The notes beneath the pieces were generated by a model. That model saw nothing but the letters and a program-made list of their open reading frames with translations, was not told the origin of the DNA and did not search any database. Of a DNA stretch of 27,386 nucleotides, positions 1-6,343 are shown one piece after another. Positions within the stretch are counted from its first letter, which is position 1; each line of letters opens with the position of its first letter. Source of the stretch: DATHWB01 sp040880725 (GTDB lineage: Bacteria; Actinomycetota; Acidimicrobiia; Spongiisociales; ZC4RG35); NCBI GenBank assembly GCA_040880725.1, contig JBBDHV010000027.1:1-27386 (forward strand). Direction: 5' to 3'. The translations under genes and the position numbers were made by a program.

Positions 1-98
1 TTGGGTAAAACCGCCGGCAAACCCGACCACGGCAGCCGCGCCATCCGGGGGGCGCCGGGGGGTTCGACCCCCTGCAAATTCAATCAGGGTGTTGCCGG

Positions 99-584
99 AT
101 GGTGGGGGGAGCTCCGAAGTTGGATGCTGGGGGTATGAATGACACGAAATCCGGGCCCGACAGGGTCCTTTTGATTGGGGCGATCGTCGTGGCGGTGATC
201 GTGGTCGGCGCCGCACTGGTGGCGCTGACCCGGTCCGAACCTGCGACGCTCGACCCGGCAACGCCGGAGGGGACTGCACAGCGGTACGTCCAGGCGGTCC
301 TCGATGGCGACCATGTCACGGCCGAGGGTCTTCTCCTGGAGGACGGCTGCGAGGTCGGCCCCCGTCACTATGGGGACGAGTCGGTGCGCGCCCGACTGGT
401 CGACTCGTCCACGACGGGAGACACCGCCGTCGTGGACATCGAACTGACGTTCAGCGGCGGTGATCCTCTGTTCGGGGGATACGGTTACTCCGAGTCGGCG
501 CAGATCGAACTGGAGTCGACCGGGGACGGCTGGAAGGTCGATCCTGACTCGTGGCCGTACTACCCCTGTGAGGTGCCGAGATGA
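99..584 (+). CDS. Single-pass membrane-anchored protein of unknown function
   Basis: I do not recognise the family. The protein has a short polar N-terminus, one strong transmembrane helix rich in Val/Ile/Ala (about residues 24-45 of the 161-residue form), then an extracytoplasmic part of about 110 residues. The outer part begins with a stretch resembling lipoprotein or DUF4878-like domains (PEGTAQRYVQAVLDGDHVTA), which often adopt an NTF2-like fold; this similarity is inference. Two starts are possible: ATG 99 and the in-frame ATG 135, the latter giving the usual short cytoplasmic tail (MNDTKSGPDR). Neither has a clear Shine-Dalgarno at ideal spacing. Its stop overlaps the next start by 4 bp (ATGA at 581-584), so the two genes are probably translationally coupled and may work together at the membrane. 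Confidence 0.7.
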   Translation: MVGGAPKLDAGGMNDTKSGPDRVLLIGAIVVAVIVVGAALVALTRSEPATLDPATPEGTAQRYVQAVLDGDHVTAEGLLLEDGCEVGPRHYGDESVRARLVDSSTTGDTAVVDIELTFSGGDPLFGGYGYSESAQIELESTGDGWKVDPDSWPYYPCEVPR

Positions 585-2239
585 TCGCCATTGCCGGACT
601 GATTCCTCTGGCGATCCTCGGCGGTCTCATCGCCGGGATCGCGGCGCTGGCGAAGCGCAACGATGAAGAACCGCCCGACGGTCTCGTCGGCCGGGTCGTT
701 TTTGCGGCCCTCACCTTCGGCCTGACGGCGGTCACGGCCGTCGGTCTCTACATGCTGTTGAACATCCTGATCGGCGAGGGGGGAAACCTCGCTCGCTCCG
801 GGTCGAGCGATATCGCCCAGGGCCTCGCCCTGACTCTGGTGGGTGCGCCCGCTACCTACTTCTTGTGGCGTCATCAGCTCAAGTCGCTGGCCGGACCGGA
901 CGGCCGAAGCATCGTGTGGCTGCTTCATCAGGCGATCGCCTCGCTGACCTTCTCGATCGGCACGGTGATCGCGTTCGGTTATGGCCTGCGGTTCCACGAC
1001 TTCGACGGTGACGCCCGTTCGGCTCTGGCCTTCGGACTTGCGTGGCTGGCAGGCTGGCTGCTGTACGAGTGGATCCGCTCGATCCGTCCGGCTCCGATGT
1101 TGGCAGGGCTGCCGCACGCCATCGGTGGTGGCGTGGGGCTGGTCACGGTCGCGTTCGGAAGCGTGACGCTGATCGGTTCGCTCATCGACCTGATCGAAAC
1201 CGATGTCGTCGCCACTTCTGGTCGGACCGACCCCGTGTTTGCCTCGATCGTGTGGACGATGGTCGGCGCAGTGGTGTGGGCATGGCAGTTTCTGATGCGT
1301 CCGGCATATGACGATCCTTCCCGGGCCGGCCTCGTGTTGGGACTCGGGGTGGGCGGCGGTGCGCTCATGGGCCTCACTGGTCTGACTGCCCTGCTGGCCC
1401 TGGCGTTGTTCGCGATCACCGGCGACTTCGAGACGGACGGTCTGGGTGAGGCGATCGGCGCGATCGGAGTCGGATTCCTGATCTGGCGCTTTCATCGCGG
1501 ACTCGCCTCCGACCCGCGCGAGGCTCGGATCGCCCGGCATCTGGTGGCGGGTCTCTCGCTGATCGGTGTCGCCATCGGCATCGGCGTGCTGGTCAACGCC
1601 GCGCTGGCTGCGCTGACCCCGGCCTTCGCCTCGTCGAACGAGGACGAGCTGTTGTGGGGTGGTCTGGCATCTCTCATCGCGAACGGTCCCGTCTGGTGGT
1701 GGGCGTGGCGGCCGGGCGTGCGACCCGATCCCGACTACGGGACGACGGTGCAACGGACGTACCTCACGGTGCTCGGAGGCGTCGCGGCGGTCTCGGGAGC
1801 GATTGCACTCATCTACCTGCTGTTCCAGCTGTTGGAGGGTCTCTTCGATGGAAACTCGCTCAGCGCCATCGTGGACGGCATCCGCGCCCCGCTCGGTTTC
1901 GTCGTCGCCACCGGATCCGTGACGGCGTATCACTACCGCCGCTGGGCATCGAGCCGGGACGACGCGCCCGACGAGGAGCGAGTCACGGTCGAACGGGTGA
2001 CATTCGTCGGGGCTGACGGGAAGGTGGCAGCCGATCTGACGGACGAGTTGGGTGTCCGGACGACCCGCTGGTCGTCGGCCGGCGAGGGCCGGGTGCTCGA
2101 ATCAGGGGAGCTCACCTCCTACCTCCGGTCGCTCGACGCCACGGATGTGCTGGTGGTCGAAGAGGAACGCGGTTTCCGGGTGATCCGACTCCTCCGCGAC
2201 AACGATCAGCGTCCGCACACGGGCGAGCCCCAGGAGTAG
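581..2239 (+). CDS. Polytopic membrane protein, DUF5671-like repeats
   Basis: A 552-residue integral membrane protein with about a dozen hydrophobic helices followed by a soluble tail of roughly 90 residues. The membrane part looks like a repeated two-helix unit whose second helix ends in an aromatic/basic motif: FLWRHQ, LLYEWIR, WAWQFLMR, LIWRFHR, WWAWRPG and AYHYRRW. This pattern resembles DUF5671 proteins, whose function is unknown; the assignment is from memory of the pattern, not a search. The tail (from about residue 460) is hydrophilic and includes a plausible small alpha/beta domain. The gene starts inside the stop of the preceding gene, so they form a two-gene unit. Its 3' end overlaps the convergent anti-sigma gene by 34 bp. 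Confidence 0.75.
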   Translation: MIAIAGLIPLAILGGLIAGIAALAKRNDEEPPDGLVGRVVFAALTFGLTAVTAVGLYMLLNILIGEGGNLARSGSSDIAQGLALTLVGAPATYFLWRHQLKSLAGPDGRSIVWLLHQAIASLTFSIGTVIAFGYGLRFHDFDGDARSALAFGLAWLAGWLLYEWIRSIRPAPMLAGLPHAIGGGVGLVTVAFGSVTLIGSLIDLIETDVVATSGRTDPVFASIVWTMVGAVVWAWQFLMRPAYDDPSRAGLVLGLGVGGGALMGLTGLTALLALALFAITGDFETDGLGEAIGAIGVGFLIWRFHRGLASDPREARIARHLVAGLSLIGVAIGIGVLVNAALAALTPAFASSNEDELLWGGLASLIANGPVWWWAWRPGVRPDPDYGTTVQRTYLTVLGGVAAVSGAIALIYLLFQLLEGLFDGNSLSAIVDGIRAPLGFVVATGSVTAYHYRRWASSRDDAPDEERVTVERVTFVGADGKVAADLTDELGVRTTRWSSAGEGRVLESGELTSYLRSLDATDVLVVEEERGFRVIRLLRDNDQRPHTGEPQE

Positions 2240-3282
2240 AAGCCGACCGCCAGGACCTGGCCTTCGGCCACCCCGAGGTCGTCGAGGAGGCTCGCGACCT
2301 CGGGGCTGGGTCCGGTGACGACGAGGGAGGTGACGCGGCGCTCTTCGCTCATGGCACCGGCGAGATCCTCGACGGTGCCGGAGCCGGCACCGGAGAGCGC
2401 CGCCGACACCTCTTCGTTGGAGGCGATCGTCGCCAGCGCATCGCGCGCTGAGTCCAGGGCCCGTTGCACAGACGGGGGACCGGAGGTGGGAGTGCCGCCT
2501 ACCGACGCACTCGTCGCCCCGAACAGATCAGACGACGGTGTGTCCAGCGTGCGACACAGCGGATAGCCCACCTGGCCGAGCGCTGAAGACTGCACATCGA
2601 AGCCCGCCCACGTGAGTCGCACGTCGTAGTTGGGTTCATCCGCCAGCAGTTGGGCGTCTTCCACCGTCAACGGCTCCGGCAACCCAAACGACACGGTCAG
2701 CACCGTGCCGGGATCCACACCGGGGATCACGTCCGAGAGGGGAACGACCCAGTCAGGATGGCTCGACCTCCAACGCGGCTCGACCGACACGATGCCGATC
2801 TCCGAGGAGTCCCCTGGGAGGGGTTCGATCGATGAGCCGAGCGGGATCCCGACCTCGGCTTCCATGGTCCGGCCGATCAGCCCCGACGCGATCGTGAAGC
2901 GCGACACTTCGGCTCCGGGGTTGAACAGCATCGGAGCCTCGTATGCCGCCCGGGCGGCCACTGCCGCCCGGTCTGAGCGGTTGATGAGCAGCGGCTGCAC
3001 CACGAAGAGGGAGAGCAACACGCCTCCGATCAGGATGATGACCGCGAGTGCTGCCGCGTCGACGGCGGTCCGACGGAGTGCGCGCCGGACCGTTCGACGA
3101 AGATCGTCGCCGTCTTCGAACGGGAGCCGCAGATCGTCGAGGGTGACGGGGTCGTAGGCATCCAGCTCCCGAGTGCACTGGGCACACCCGGCAAGATGTT
3201 CTTCGACGACGGCATGTTCGTCTTCTGTCAGTCGGCCGGCGACATAGTCGTCGAGGCGGTCTGTCACGTGGTCGTTGGTCAC
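2206..3282 (-). CDS. Anti-sigma factor, zf-HC2 type, membrane spanning
   Basis: A 358-residue protein likely to hold the adjacent ECF sigma factor inactive at the membrane. The N-terminus carries the zinc-binding anti-sigma signature H29-x3-C33-x2-C36 within a helical domain (DYVAGRLTEDE... HLAGCAQC), typical of the ZAS/zf-HC2 family. One transmembrane helix lies at about residues 77-100 (AVIILIGGVLLSLFVVQPLL). The remaining ~255 residues are predicted extracytoplasmic, have no family I recognise and are the probable sensor. It starts 4 bp inside the end of the sigma gene (ATGA overlap at 3279-3282), the normal sigma/anti-sigma arrangement. Signal and regulon are unknown. The long unassigned sensor domain is the distinctive part. 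Confidence 0.85.
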   Translation of the reverse strand: MTNDHVTDRLDDYVAGRLTEDEHAVVEEHLAGCAQCTRELDAYDPVTLDDLRLPFEDGDDLRRTVRRALRRTAVDAAALAVIILIGGVLLSLFVVQPLLINRSDRAAVAARAAYEAPMLFNPGAEVSRFTIASGLIGRTMEAEVGIPLGSSIEPLPGDSSEIGIVSVEPRWRSSHPDWVVPLSDVIPGVDPGTVLTVSFGLPEPLTVEDAQLLADEPNYDVRLTWAGFDVQSSALGQVGYPLCRTLDTPSSDLFGATSASVGGTPTSGPPSVQRALDSARDALATIASNEEVSAALSGAGSGTVEDLAGAMSEERRVTSLVVTGPSPEVASLLDDLGVAEGQVLAVGFYSWGSPVCGR

Positions 3283-3743
3283 GAATTCATCTCCTGATAC
3301 GCGGCACGAAACCCGAGCCGGGCGCGGTGCAGCAGTCCTTTCGCGGCGTCGGGTGTGGTCCCCACGACTTCGGCCATCTCGGCGTAGCTCATCCCGGCGT
3401 GGTCGACGAGCAGCAGCGCCAGTCGTTGCCGTTCGGTGAGTCGGGCGAGGGTGGCGTCGATCATGTCACGCTCCTCGATGTCGGGATCGATCGACGGGCC
3501 GATGTCGACGGAGTCGGTCGGCTGGGGCCGACGACGCCGCGTGTGATCGATGAAGACGGAACGGGCGATCGTGAACAGCCATGCCTTGGGGTCGCCACCC
3601 CGTAACCCGCTGAGCGAACGCGTCGCCTTGATGAAGGTGTCGTGGGTGAGGTCCTCGGCGAGTGCGCGGTCTCGGCTGAGCGACAGTAGGAACGCAAACA
3701 CCGCGCGGGCGTGTTGGCGATAGAACGTTTCGATGGTGTGCAC
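3279..3743 (-). CDS. ECF RNA polymerase sigma factor
   Basis: A sigma-70 family ECF factor with region 2 near the N-terminus (FYRQHARAVFAFLLSLSRDR..AEDLTHDTF, then the DPKAWLFTIARSVFIDHTRRRR segment that contacts the -10) and region 4 at the C-terminus (LTERQRLALLLVDHAGMSYAEMAEVVGTT, a helix-turn-helix for the -35). I place the start at GTG 3743 (154 residues) because a GGAGG motif lies 10 nt upstream on the minus strand and a candidate self-promoter at 3779-3804 would overlap the longer start GTG 3791. It is co-transcribed with the downstream zf-HC2 anti-sigma gene, which presumably inhibits it. The exact ECF subgroup cannot be assigned from sequence reading alone. Confidence 0.88.
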   Translation of the reverse strand: MHTIETFYRQHARAVFAFLLSLSRDRALAEDLTHDTFIKATRSLSGLRGGDPKAWLFTIARSVFIDHTRRRRPQPTDSVDIGPSIDPDIEERDMIDATLARLTERQRLALLLVDHAGMSYAEMAEVVGTTPDAAKGLLHRARLGFRAAYQEMNS

Positions 3744-3778
3744 ACGTCTCGTGCCTCCGGTTGGTTTGGTGACAGGAA

Positions 3779-3804
3779 GACGAGATGACACGTCGAATGG
3801 TTAT
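3779..3804 (-). promoter_or_regulatory. Candidate ECF-type self-promoter of the sigma/anti-sigma operon
   Basis: On the minus strand, ATAACC (3804-3799) is followed after 16 nt by CGTC (3782-3779). This resembles the AAC -35 core and CGTC -10 core of many ECF promoters. It lies about 36 nt upstream of the preferred GTG start. This is inference from motif shape and spacing. Confidence 0.35.
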
Positions 3805-3832
3805 GCCCGGAGCAGAGAATTCTGTCGGGCGT

Positions 3833-3985
3833 TCAATTGTCGATCTCGACCGCCATCGCCAATGCCTGATCGCGTGTGACCGCCATGTTGTGCACGATGG
3901 TTCCGTGTTCCTGGGCAGCGAGCACGACTTCGTCCTCGGACCCCGTCGACTCCCATCCGCATGCGCAGGTCAGTTTCCAGACCAT
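3833..3985 (-). CDS. Small DUF1059-like protein with Cys/His zinc-knuckle pattern
   Basis: A 50-residue protein beginning at ATG 3985. GGAG lies 7 nt upstream, which favours this start over an in-frame start at 4027 inside the upstream gene. The sequence has C7-x-C9-G-W near the N-terminus and H27-x4-H32 in the segment QEHGTIVHNM. This matches the DUF1059 pattern of two N-terminal cysteines and a C-terminal H..H pair; zinc binding is plausible but unproven. DUF1059 proteins are small and of unknown function. It begins 4 bp after the stop of the 159-residue gene upstream, so both are read from one transcript. Confidence 0.7.
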   Translation of the reverse strand: MVWKLTCACGWESTGSEDEVVLAAQEHGTIVHNMAVTRDQALAMAVEIDN

Positions 3986-3989
3986 CTGA

Positions 3990-4469
3990 TCACTCCAACT
4001 GTCGGAAAGGCTCGGGCACGTAGACATTCAGGATCGCATGCCACCCGGCATCGAGCGTGTCACGGACGACGGCATCTTCGAGAGCAAGCCAAGCCAAATG
4101 GCGGATGCCGTGCTCGAGGACCTGGCCACCGGCCACTACCGAAGGCGCCGCGGTCGCCGCCGAGCGAGCAAGCTCCACGCGTTCAACCTGGACGAAGTCC
4201 ATGGTTCCCGTCGTGGCGACGACCACGACGAAGGTCAGGTAGACCGACTGGCGTTCGAAGCGCCACGAAGTGGAGTGGACCAGAACCGGTGCACCGAGCA
4301 CGTCGGTGACGATCCGACGCACCACATCGAGCGGGTGCGCACTCCGATCGGTCTCGATCAGCCATGAGTCGGCGCCACAAGGGCCGGTGAGAAGGATTCG
4401 AGCCCCATCACGTACGAGGGTGAAGACCTCCGCGGTGACCGGAGCATCGACATCCAGCGGCAGTCCCAT
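3990..4469 (-). CDS. Hypothetical protein, possibly Nudix-fold-like
   Basis: A 159-residue soluble protein that I do not recognise. The first half alternates short beta-like segments (VTAEVFTLVRDGARILLTGP, VYLTFVVVVA) with a helix (AHPLDVVRRIVTDVLG). This gives a Nudix-like impression, but no Nudix box with its REx2EE core is present, so catalysis of that type is unlikely. No signal peptide or membrane helix is seen. It lies 22 bp downstream of the ECF42-type sigma gene on the same strand and could belong to that operon. However, a TAGCCT hexamer ends 6 nt before its ATG, which would allow its own leaderless transcript. It is followed after 4 bp by the DUF1059-like gene. Confidence 0.65.
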   Translation of the reverse strand: MGLPLDVDAPVTAEVFTLVRDGARILLTGPCGADSWLIETDRSAHPLDVVRRIVTDVLGAPVLVHSTSWRFERQSVYLTFVVVVATTGTMDFVQVERVELARSAATAAPSVVAGGQVLEHGIRHLAWLALEDAVVRDTLDAGWHAILNVYVPEPFRQLE

Positions 4470-4475
4470 TCCCGA

Positions 4476-4481
4476 AGGCTA
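4476..4481 (-). promoter_or_regulatory. Candidate leaderless -10 element (TAGCCT)
   Basis: On the minus strand TAGCCT is followed by 6 nt and then the ATG at 4469. No convincing -35 is visible at 16-18 bp. The spacing would place transcription start at or next to the ATG. There is no clear Shine-Dalgarno for this gene. Confidence 0.35.
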
Positions 4482-4491
4482 TCCACCCGCG

Positions 4492-5703
4492 TCAACGCCC
4501 TGCGAGCTCCGCCCACCGACGGACCAGAAAGGTGCGTTCAGCGTCGTTGGTCGACTTGGCGATCGCCGTGTCGAACGCCTCGACCGCGGCGGCAAACCTG
4601 CCGAGACGTCCGAGCATTTCAGCTCGGGCGGCGTGGAAGAGATGCGAGTCGAGATCGAGCCGGCCGAGTTCGGTGAGGGCTGCAGCCGGGCCGTTGAGTT
4701 CTCCCACCGCCACGGCCCGGTTCAACGCAACAACCGGCGATGGGAAGAGGGCAGACAGCTGGTCGTACAGCACCACGATCTGAGCCCAGTCGGTGTCTGC
4801 GGACCGGGTTGCATCACTGTGAACCGCCGCAATGGCCGCCTGGATCTGATACGGCCCCGGCTGGTTCCGTCGGAGACACGCCCGCACCAGACGCTGACCC
4901 TCGGAGATCATCTCCACATCCCATTGCGAGCGATCCTGCTCGGAGAGCCGCACGAGCATGCCATCACGGTCCAGACGGGCGGGTCGCCGGGCATGAGTGA
5001 GGATCAGCAGGGCGAGAAGACCGAGCACCTCCGGCTCATCCGGCATGAGACCAGCCAGGAGCCTGGCGAGACGTATCGCCTCGGTCGCCAGGTCGTCGCG
5101 GACGAGGTCGGCTCCGGCACTCGCGGTATGTCCCTCGTTGAACACCAGGTAGATCACCGCCAGCACCGCCCCGAGCCGGTCAGGCAGTTCGGCGTCTGGC
5201 GGAACCCGGAACGGGATGTTGGCGGCTTGGATCTTCTTCTTGGCCCGAACGAGCCGCTGGGACATCGTGGCCTCCGGCGTCAGAAATGCCCGCGCGATCT
5301 CGGGCGTCTGCAATCCGCCCACCAGCCGCAGCGTGAGCGCCACCCGGGAGTGCAGAGCGAGCGCGGGGTGACAGCAGAGAAAGATCAGGCGGAGTTGATC
5401 GTCGGCGATCGTTTCGACGTTCGGCTCGTACGGGGGCTGTGACATGACTGCCTCGGTCTGGCGGTGGGGGCGAGAGGTCTCCCGACGGAGGCGATCGATC
5501 GCCCGATTGCGGGCGGTCACCATGATCCAGCCTTCCGGGCTGGGCGGAAGTCCGTCTCGCGGCCAGCGTTTCAGCGCGGCGACGAACGCATCCTGCACCG
5601 CCTCTTCGGCGACACCGACGTCCCCGAAGAGGCGGGTCAAGGTGGCGACCGCCTTGCCGGATTGACGGCGGAACAGCCGCTCGATCTCGACGGGGTCGAC
5701 CAC
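4492..5703 (-). CDS. ECF42-type RNA polymerase sigma factor with C-terminal helical-repeat domain
   Basis: A 403-residue sigma factor, much longer than ordinary ECF proteins (160-200). Region 2 is near the start (IERLFRRQSGKAVATLTRLFGDVGVAEEAVQDAF, then PEGWIMVTARNRAIDRLRR). Region 4 follows at about residues 110-160 (LRLVGGLQTPEIARAFLTPEATMSQRLVRAKKKI). The segment FRVPPDAELPDRLGAVLAVIYLVFNEGHTA marks the DUF6596 region typical of this group, followed by a helical TPR-like C-terminal half. ECF42 factors are known to lie next to DGPF/YCII-related genes, as here (stop of the DGPF gene 9 bp upstream), and lack a classical anti-sigma factor; the C-terminal domain is thought to modulate activity. 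The start is GTG 5703, without a strong Shine-Dalgarno. Confidence 0.93.
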   Translation of the reverse strand: MVDPVEIERLFRRQSGKAVATLTRLFGDVGVAEEAVQDAFVAALKRWPRDGLPPSPEGWIMVTARNRAIDRLRRETSRPHRQTEAVMSQPPYEPNVETIADDQLRLIFLCCHPALALHSRVALTLRLVGGLQTPEIARAFLTPEATMSQRLVRAKKKIQAANIPFRVPPDAELPDRLGAVLAVIYLVFNEGHTASAGADLVRDDLATEAIRLARLLAGLMPDEPEVLGLLALLILTHARRPARLDRDGMLVRLSEQDRSQWDVEMISEGQRLVRACLRRNQPGPYQIQAAIAAVHSDATRSADTDWAQIVVLYDQLSALFPSPVVALNRAVAVGELNGPAAALTELGRLDLDSHLFHAARAEMLGRLGRFAAAVEAFDTAIAKSTNDAERTFLVRRWAELAGR

Positions 5704-5712
5704 GCGTTCGGC

Positions 5713-6060
5713 TCACTCGCCCTGGAAGGGACGCACTTCGACGGGCGCCTTGCATGCAACCGATGCCTGCGCCGCCCAATCGAGCGCCTCGTCGAGATCG
5801 GAGCACTCGAGGACCCAGAAGCCACCCAACTGCTCCTTGGCCTCGGCGAACGGACCGTCGGTGATCAGTGTCTCCCCGTCGGCCACGCGGACCACGGTGG
5901 CCGTCGACGGCTCGTGCAGTCCCCCGGCGAAGACCCATACGCCCTTCTCCTGCAGAACGGTGTTGAGAGCATCGACCTCCGCATAGGCGGCTTCGAGTTC
6001 TTCGGGCGGCGTTGCCCCTTCACCATCGACGTAGTGCACGGACAGCAAGTACTGCGCCAT
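5713..6060 (-). CDS. DGPF-domain (YCII-related) protein
   Basis: A 115-residue small alpha/beta protein of the YCII-related family. It carries the eponymous D68-G69-P70-F71 in the segment ETLITDGPFAEAKEQLGGFWVLE and the N-terminal strand MAQYLLSVHY. Its molecular function is unknown; in actinobacteria the family is repeatedly encoded beside, and transcribed by, ECF42 sigma factors. The start ATG 6060 is supported by GAGGAG 6 nt upstream. It is the first gene of an operon with the sigma factor. A candidate ECF42 promoter lies at 6114-6141, with an 8-bp hairpin in the leader at 6081-6101. Confidence 0.93.
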   Translation of the reverse strand: MAQYLLSVHYVDGEGATPPEELEAAYAEVDALNTVLQEKGVWVFAGGLHEPSTATVVRVADGETLITDGPFAEAKEQLGGFWVLECSDLDEALDWAAQASVACKAPVEVRPFQGE

Positions 6061-6080
6061 GAGTGTCTCCTCGTCTCTCC

Positions 6081-6101
6081 GGTCGGACCCTGTGTCCGAC
6101 C
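6081..6101. promoter_or_regulatory. Inverted repeat in the 5' leader of the DGPF gene
   Basis: GGTCGGAC (6081-6088) and GTCCGACC (6094-6101) are perfect 8-bp inverted repeats around a 5-nt loop. It would lie in the untranslated leader if transcription starts from the 6114-6141 promoter. It could be an RNA hairpin or a protein-binding site; no U-run follows, so it is not an obvious terminator. Confidence 0.5.
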
Positions 6102-6113
6102 GTTTCTACCCCT

Positions 6114-6141
6114 GTACGAACGAGGCCGACCCGAATCGACA
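6114..6141 (-). promoter_or_regulatory. Candidate ECF42 target promoter for the DGPF-sigma operon
   Basis: On the minus strand TGTCGA (6141-6136) is followed by a 17-nt spacer and CGTAC (6118-6114). As I recall, TGTCGA is the -35 motif reported for ECF42 promoters in Streptomyces, with a short CG-containing -10. The position, about 50 nt upstream of the DGPF start, fits self-activation of the operon. Confidence 0.6.
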
Positions 6142-6165
6142 CATCGCCCGAACAACTTCTTCATC

Positions 6166-6194
6166 TTGCGCCACGTACCGCACAGGGGCATACT
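6166..6194 (+). promoter_or_regulatory. Candidate promoter of the cimA leader
   Basis: TTGCGC (6166-6171), a 17-bp spacer and CATACT (6189-6194) give a plausible vegetative promoter. Transcription would begin near 6201, about 6 nt before the leader-peptide ATG at 6207. The leader peptide would then be translated almost leaderless, consistent with the lack of a Shine-Dalgarno in front of it. Confidence 0.5.
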
Positions 6195-6206
6195 CGGTCA
6201 CCGGAC

Positions 6207-6245
6207 ATGACACTGTTGAACACCACCATCATCATTCCCGATTAG
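6207..6245 (+). CDS. Leader peptide of the cimA attenuator (MTLLNTTIIIPD)
   Basis: A 12-residue open frame, ATG to TAG, upstream of citramalate synthase. Three consecutive isoleucine codons (ATC ATC ATT, 6228-6236) follow two Thr codons, and there are two adjacent Leu codons and a further Thr; eight of twelve residues are Thr, Leu or Ile. This is the hallmark of an amino-acid-sensing leader peptide, and isoleucine is the end product of the citramalate route. It ends exactly at a 10-bp hairpin (6245-6271), followed by an intrinsic terminator (6277-6303), 41 bp before the cimA ATG. Translation is therefore expected to report Ile-tRNA charging to the polymerase. That it is expressed is inference. 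Confidence 0.8.
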   Translation: MTLLNTTIIIPD

Positions 6246-6271
6246 ACACACGCCACATCCCGGCGTGTGTC
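6245..6271 (+). promoter_or_regulatory. Attenuator hairpin 1 in the cimA leader
   Basis: GACACACGCC (6245-6254) pairs perfectly with GGCGTGTGTC (6262-6271) around a 7-nt loop. The 5' arm begins on the last base of the leader-peptide stop codon, so a ribosome on the leader would interfere with it. An alternative pairing of 6264-6269 with 6282-6287 (4 Watson-Crick plus 2 GU pairs) would invade the terminator stem and is a possible, but weak, antiterminator. Confidence 0.65.
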
Positions 6272-6276
6272 CGAGA

Positions 6277-6303
6277 CCCTCTGCACGATGCAGGGGGTTT
6301 TTT
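6277..6303 (+). terminator. Intrinsic terminator (attenuator) upstream of cimA
   Basis: CCCTCTGC (6277-6284) pairs with GCAGGGGG (6290-6297), 8 bp including one GU, around the loop ACGAT, and is followed directly by six T residues (6298-6303). It lies between the leader peptide and the cimA start, so it would stop transcription before the gene unless prevented. Such a T-run is rare in this GC-rich window. Confidence 0.85.
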
Positions 6304-6343
6304 CATGGCCGTACAGCCGCACACCGAAAGTCCGGAGGAACTC

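Noticed and set aside
58..74. GGGGG-TTCGA-CCCCC resembles the T-arm of a tRNA or the 3' end of tmRNA
   Set aside because: With a proper 7-nt T-loop the stem does not pair, no acceptor or anticodon arm can be found, and no CCA-like end follows. It may be a simple hairpin.
560..1933. A 457-codon minus-strand open frame opposite the DUF5671-like gene
   Set aside because: Arg/Gln/Asp-rich composition typical of the antisense of a membrane protein.
6063..6245. A 60-codon frame ending at the same stop as the cimA leader peptide
   Set aside because: Its upstream part crosses the predicted promoter and has no coding character; only the last 12 codons fit a transcript starting near 6201.
6305..6343. 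In-frame ATG at 6305 as the cimA start
   Set aside because: It begins 2 nt after the terminator T-run without a ribosome binding site, whereas ATG 6344 has GGAGG at good spacing and the family's usual N-terminus.
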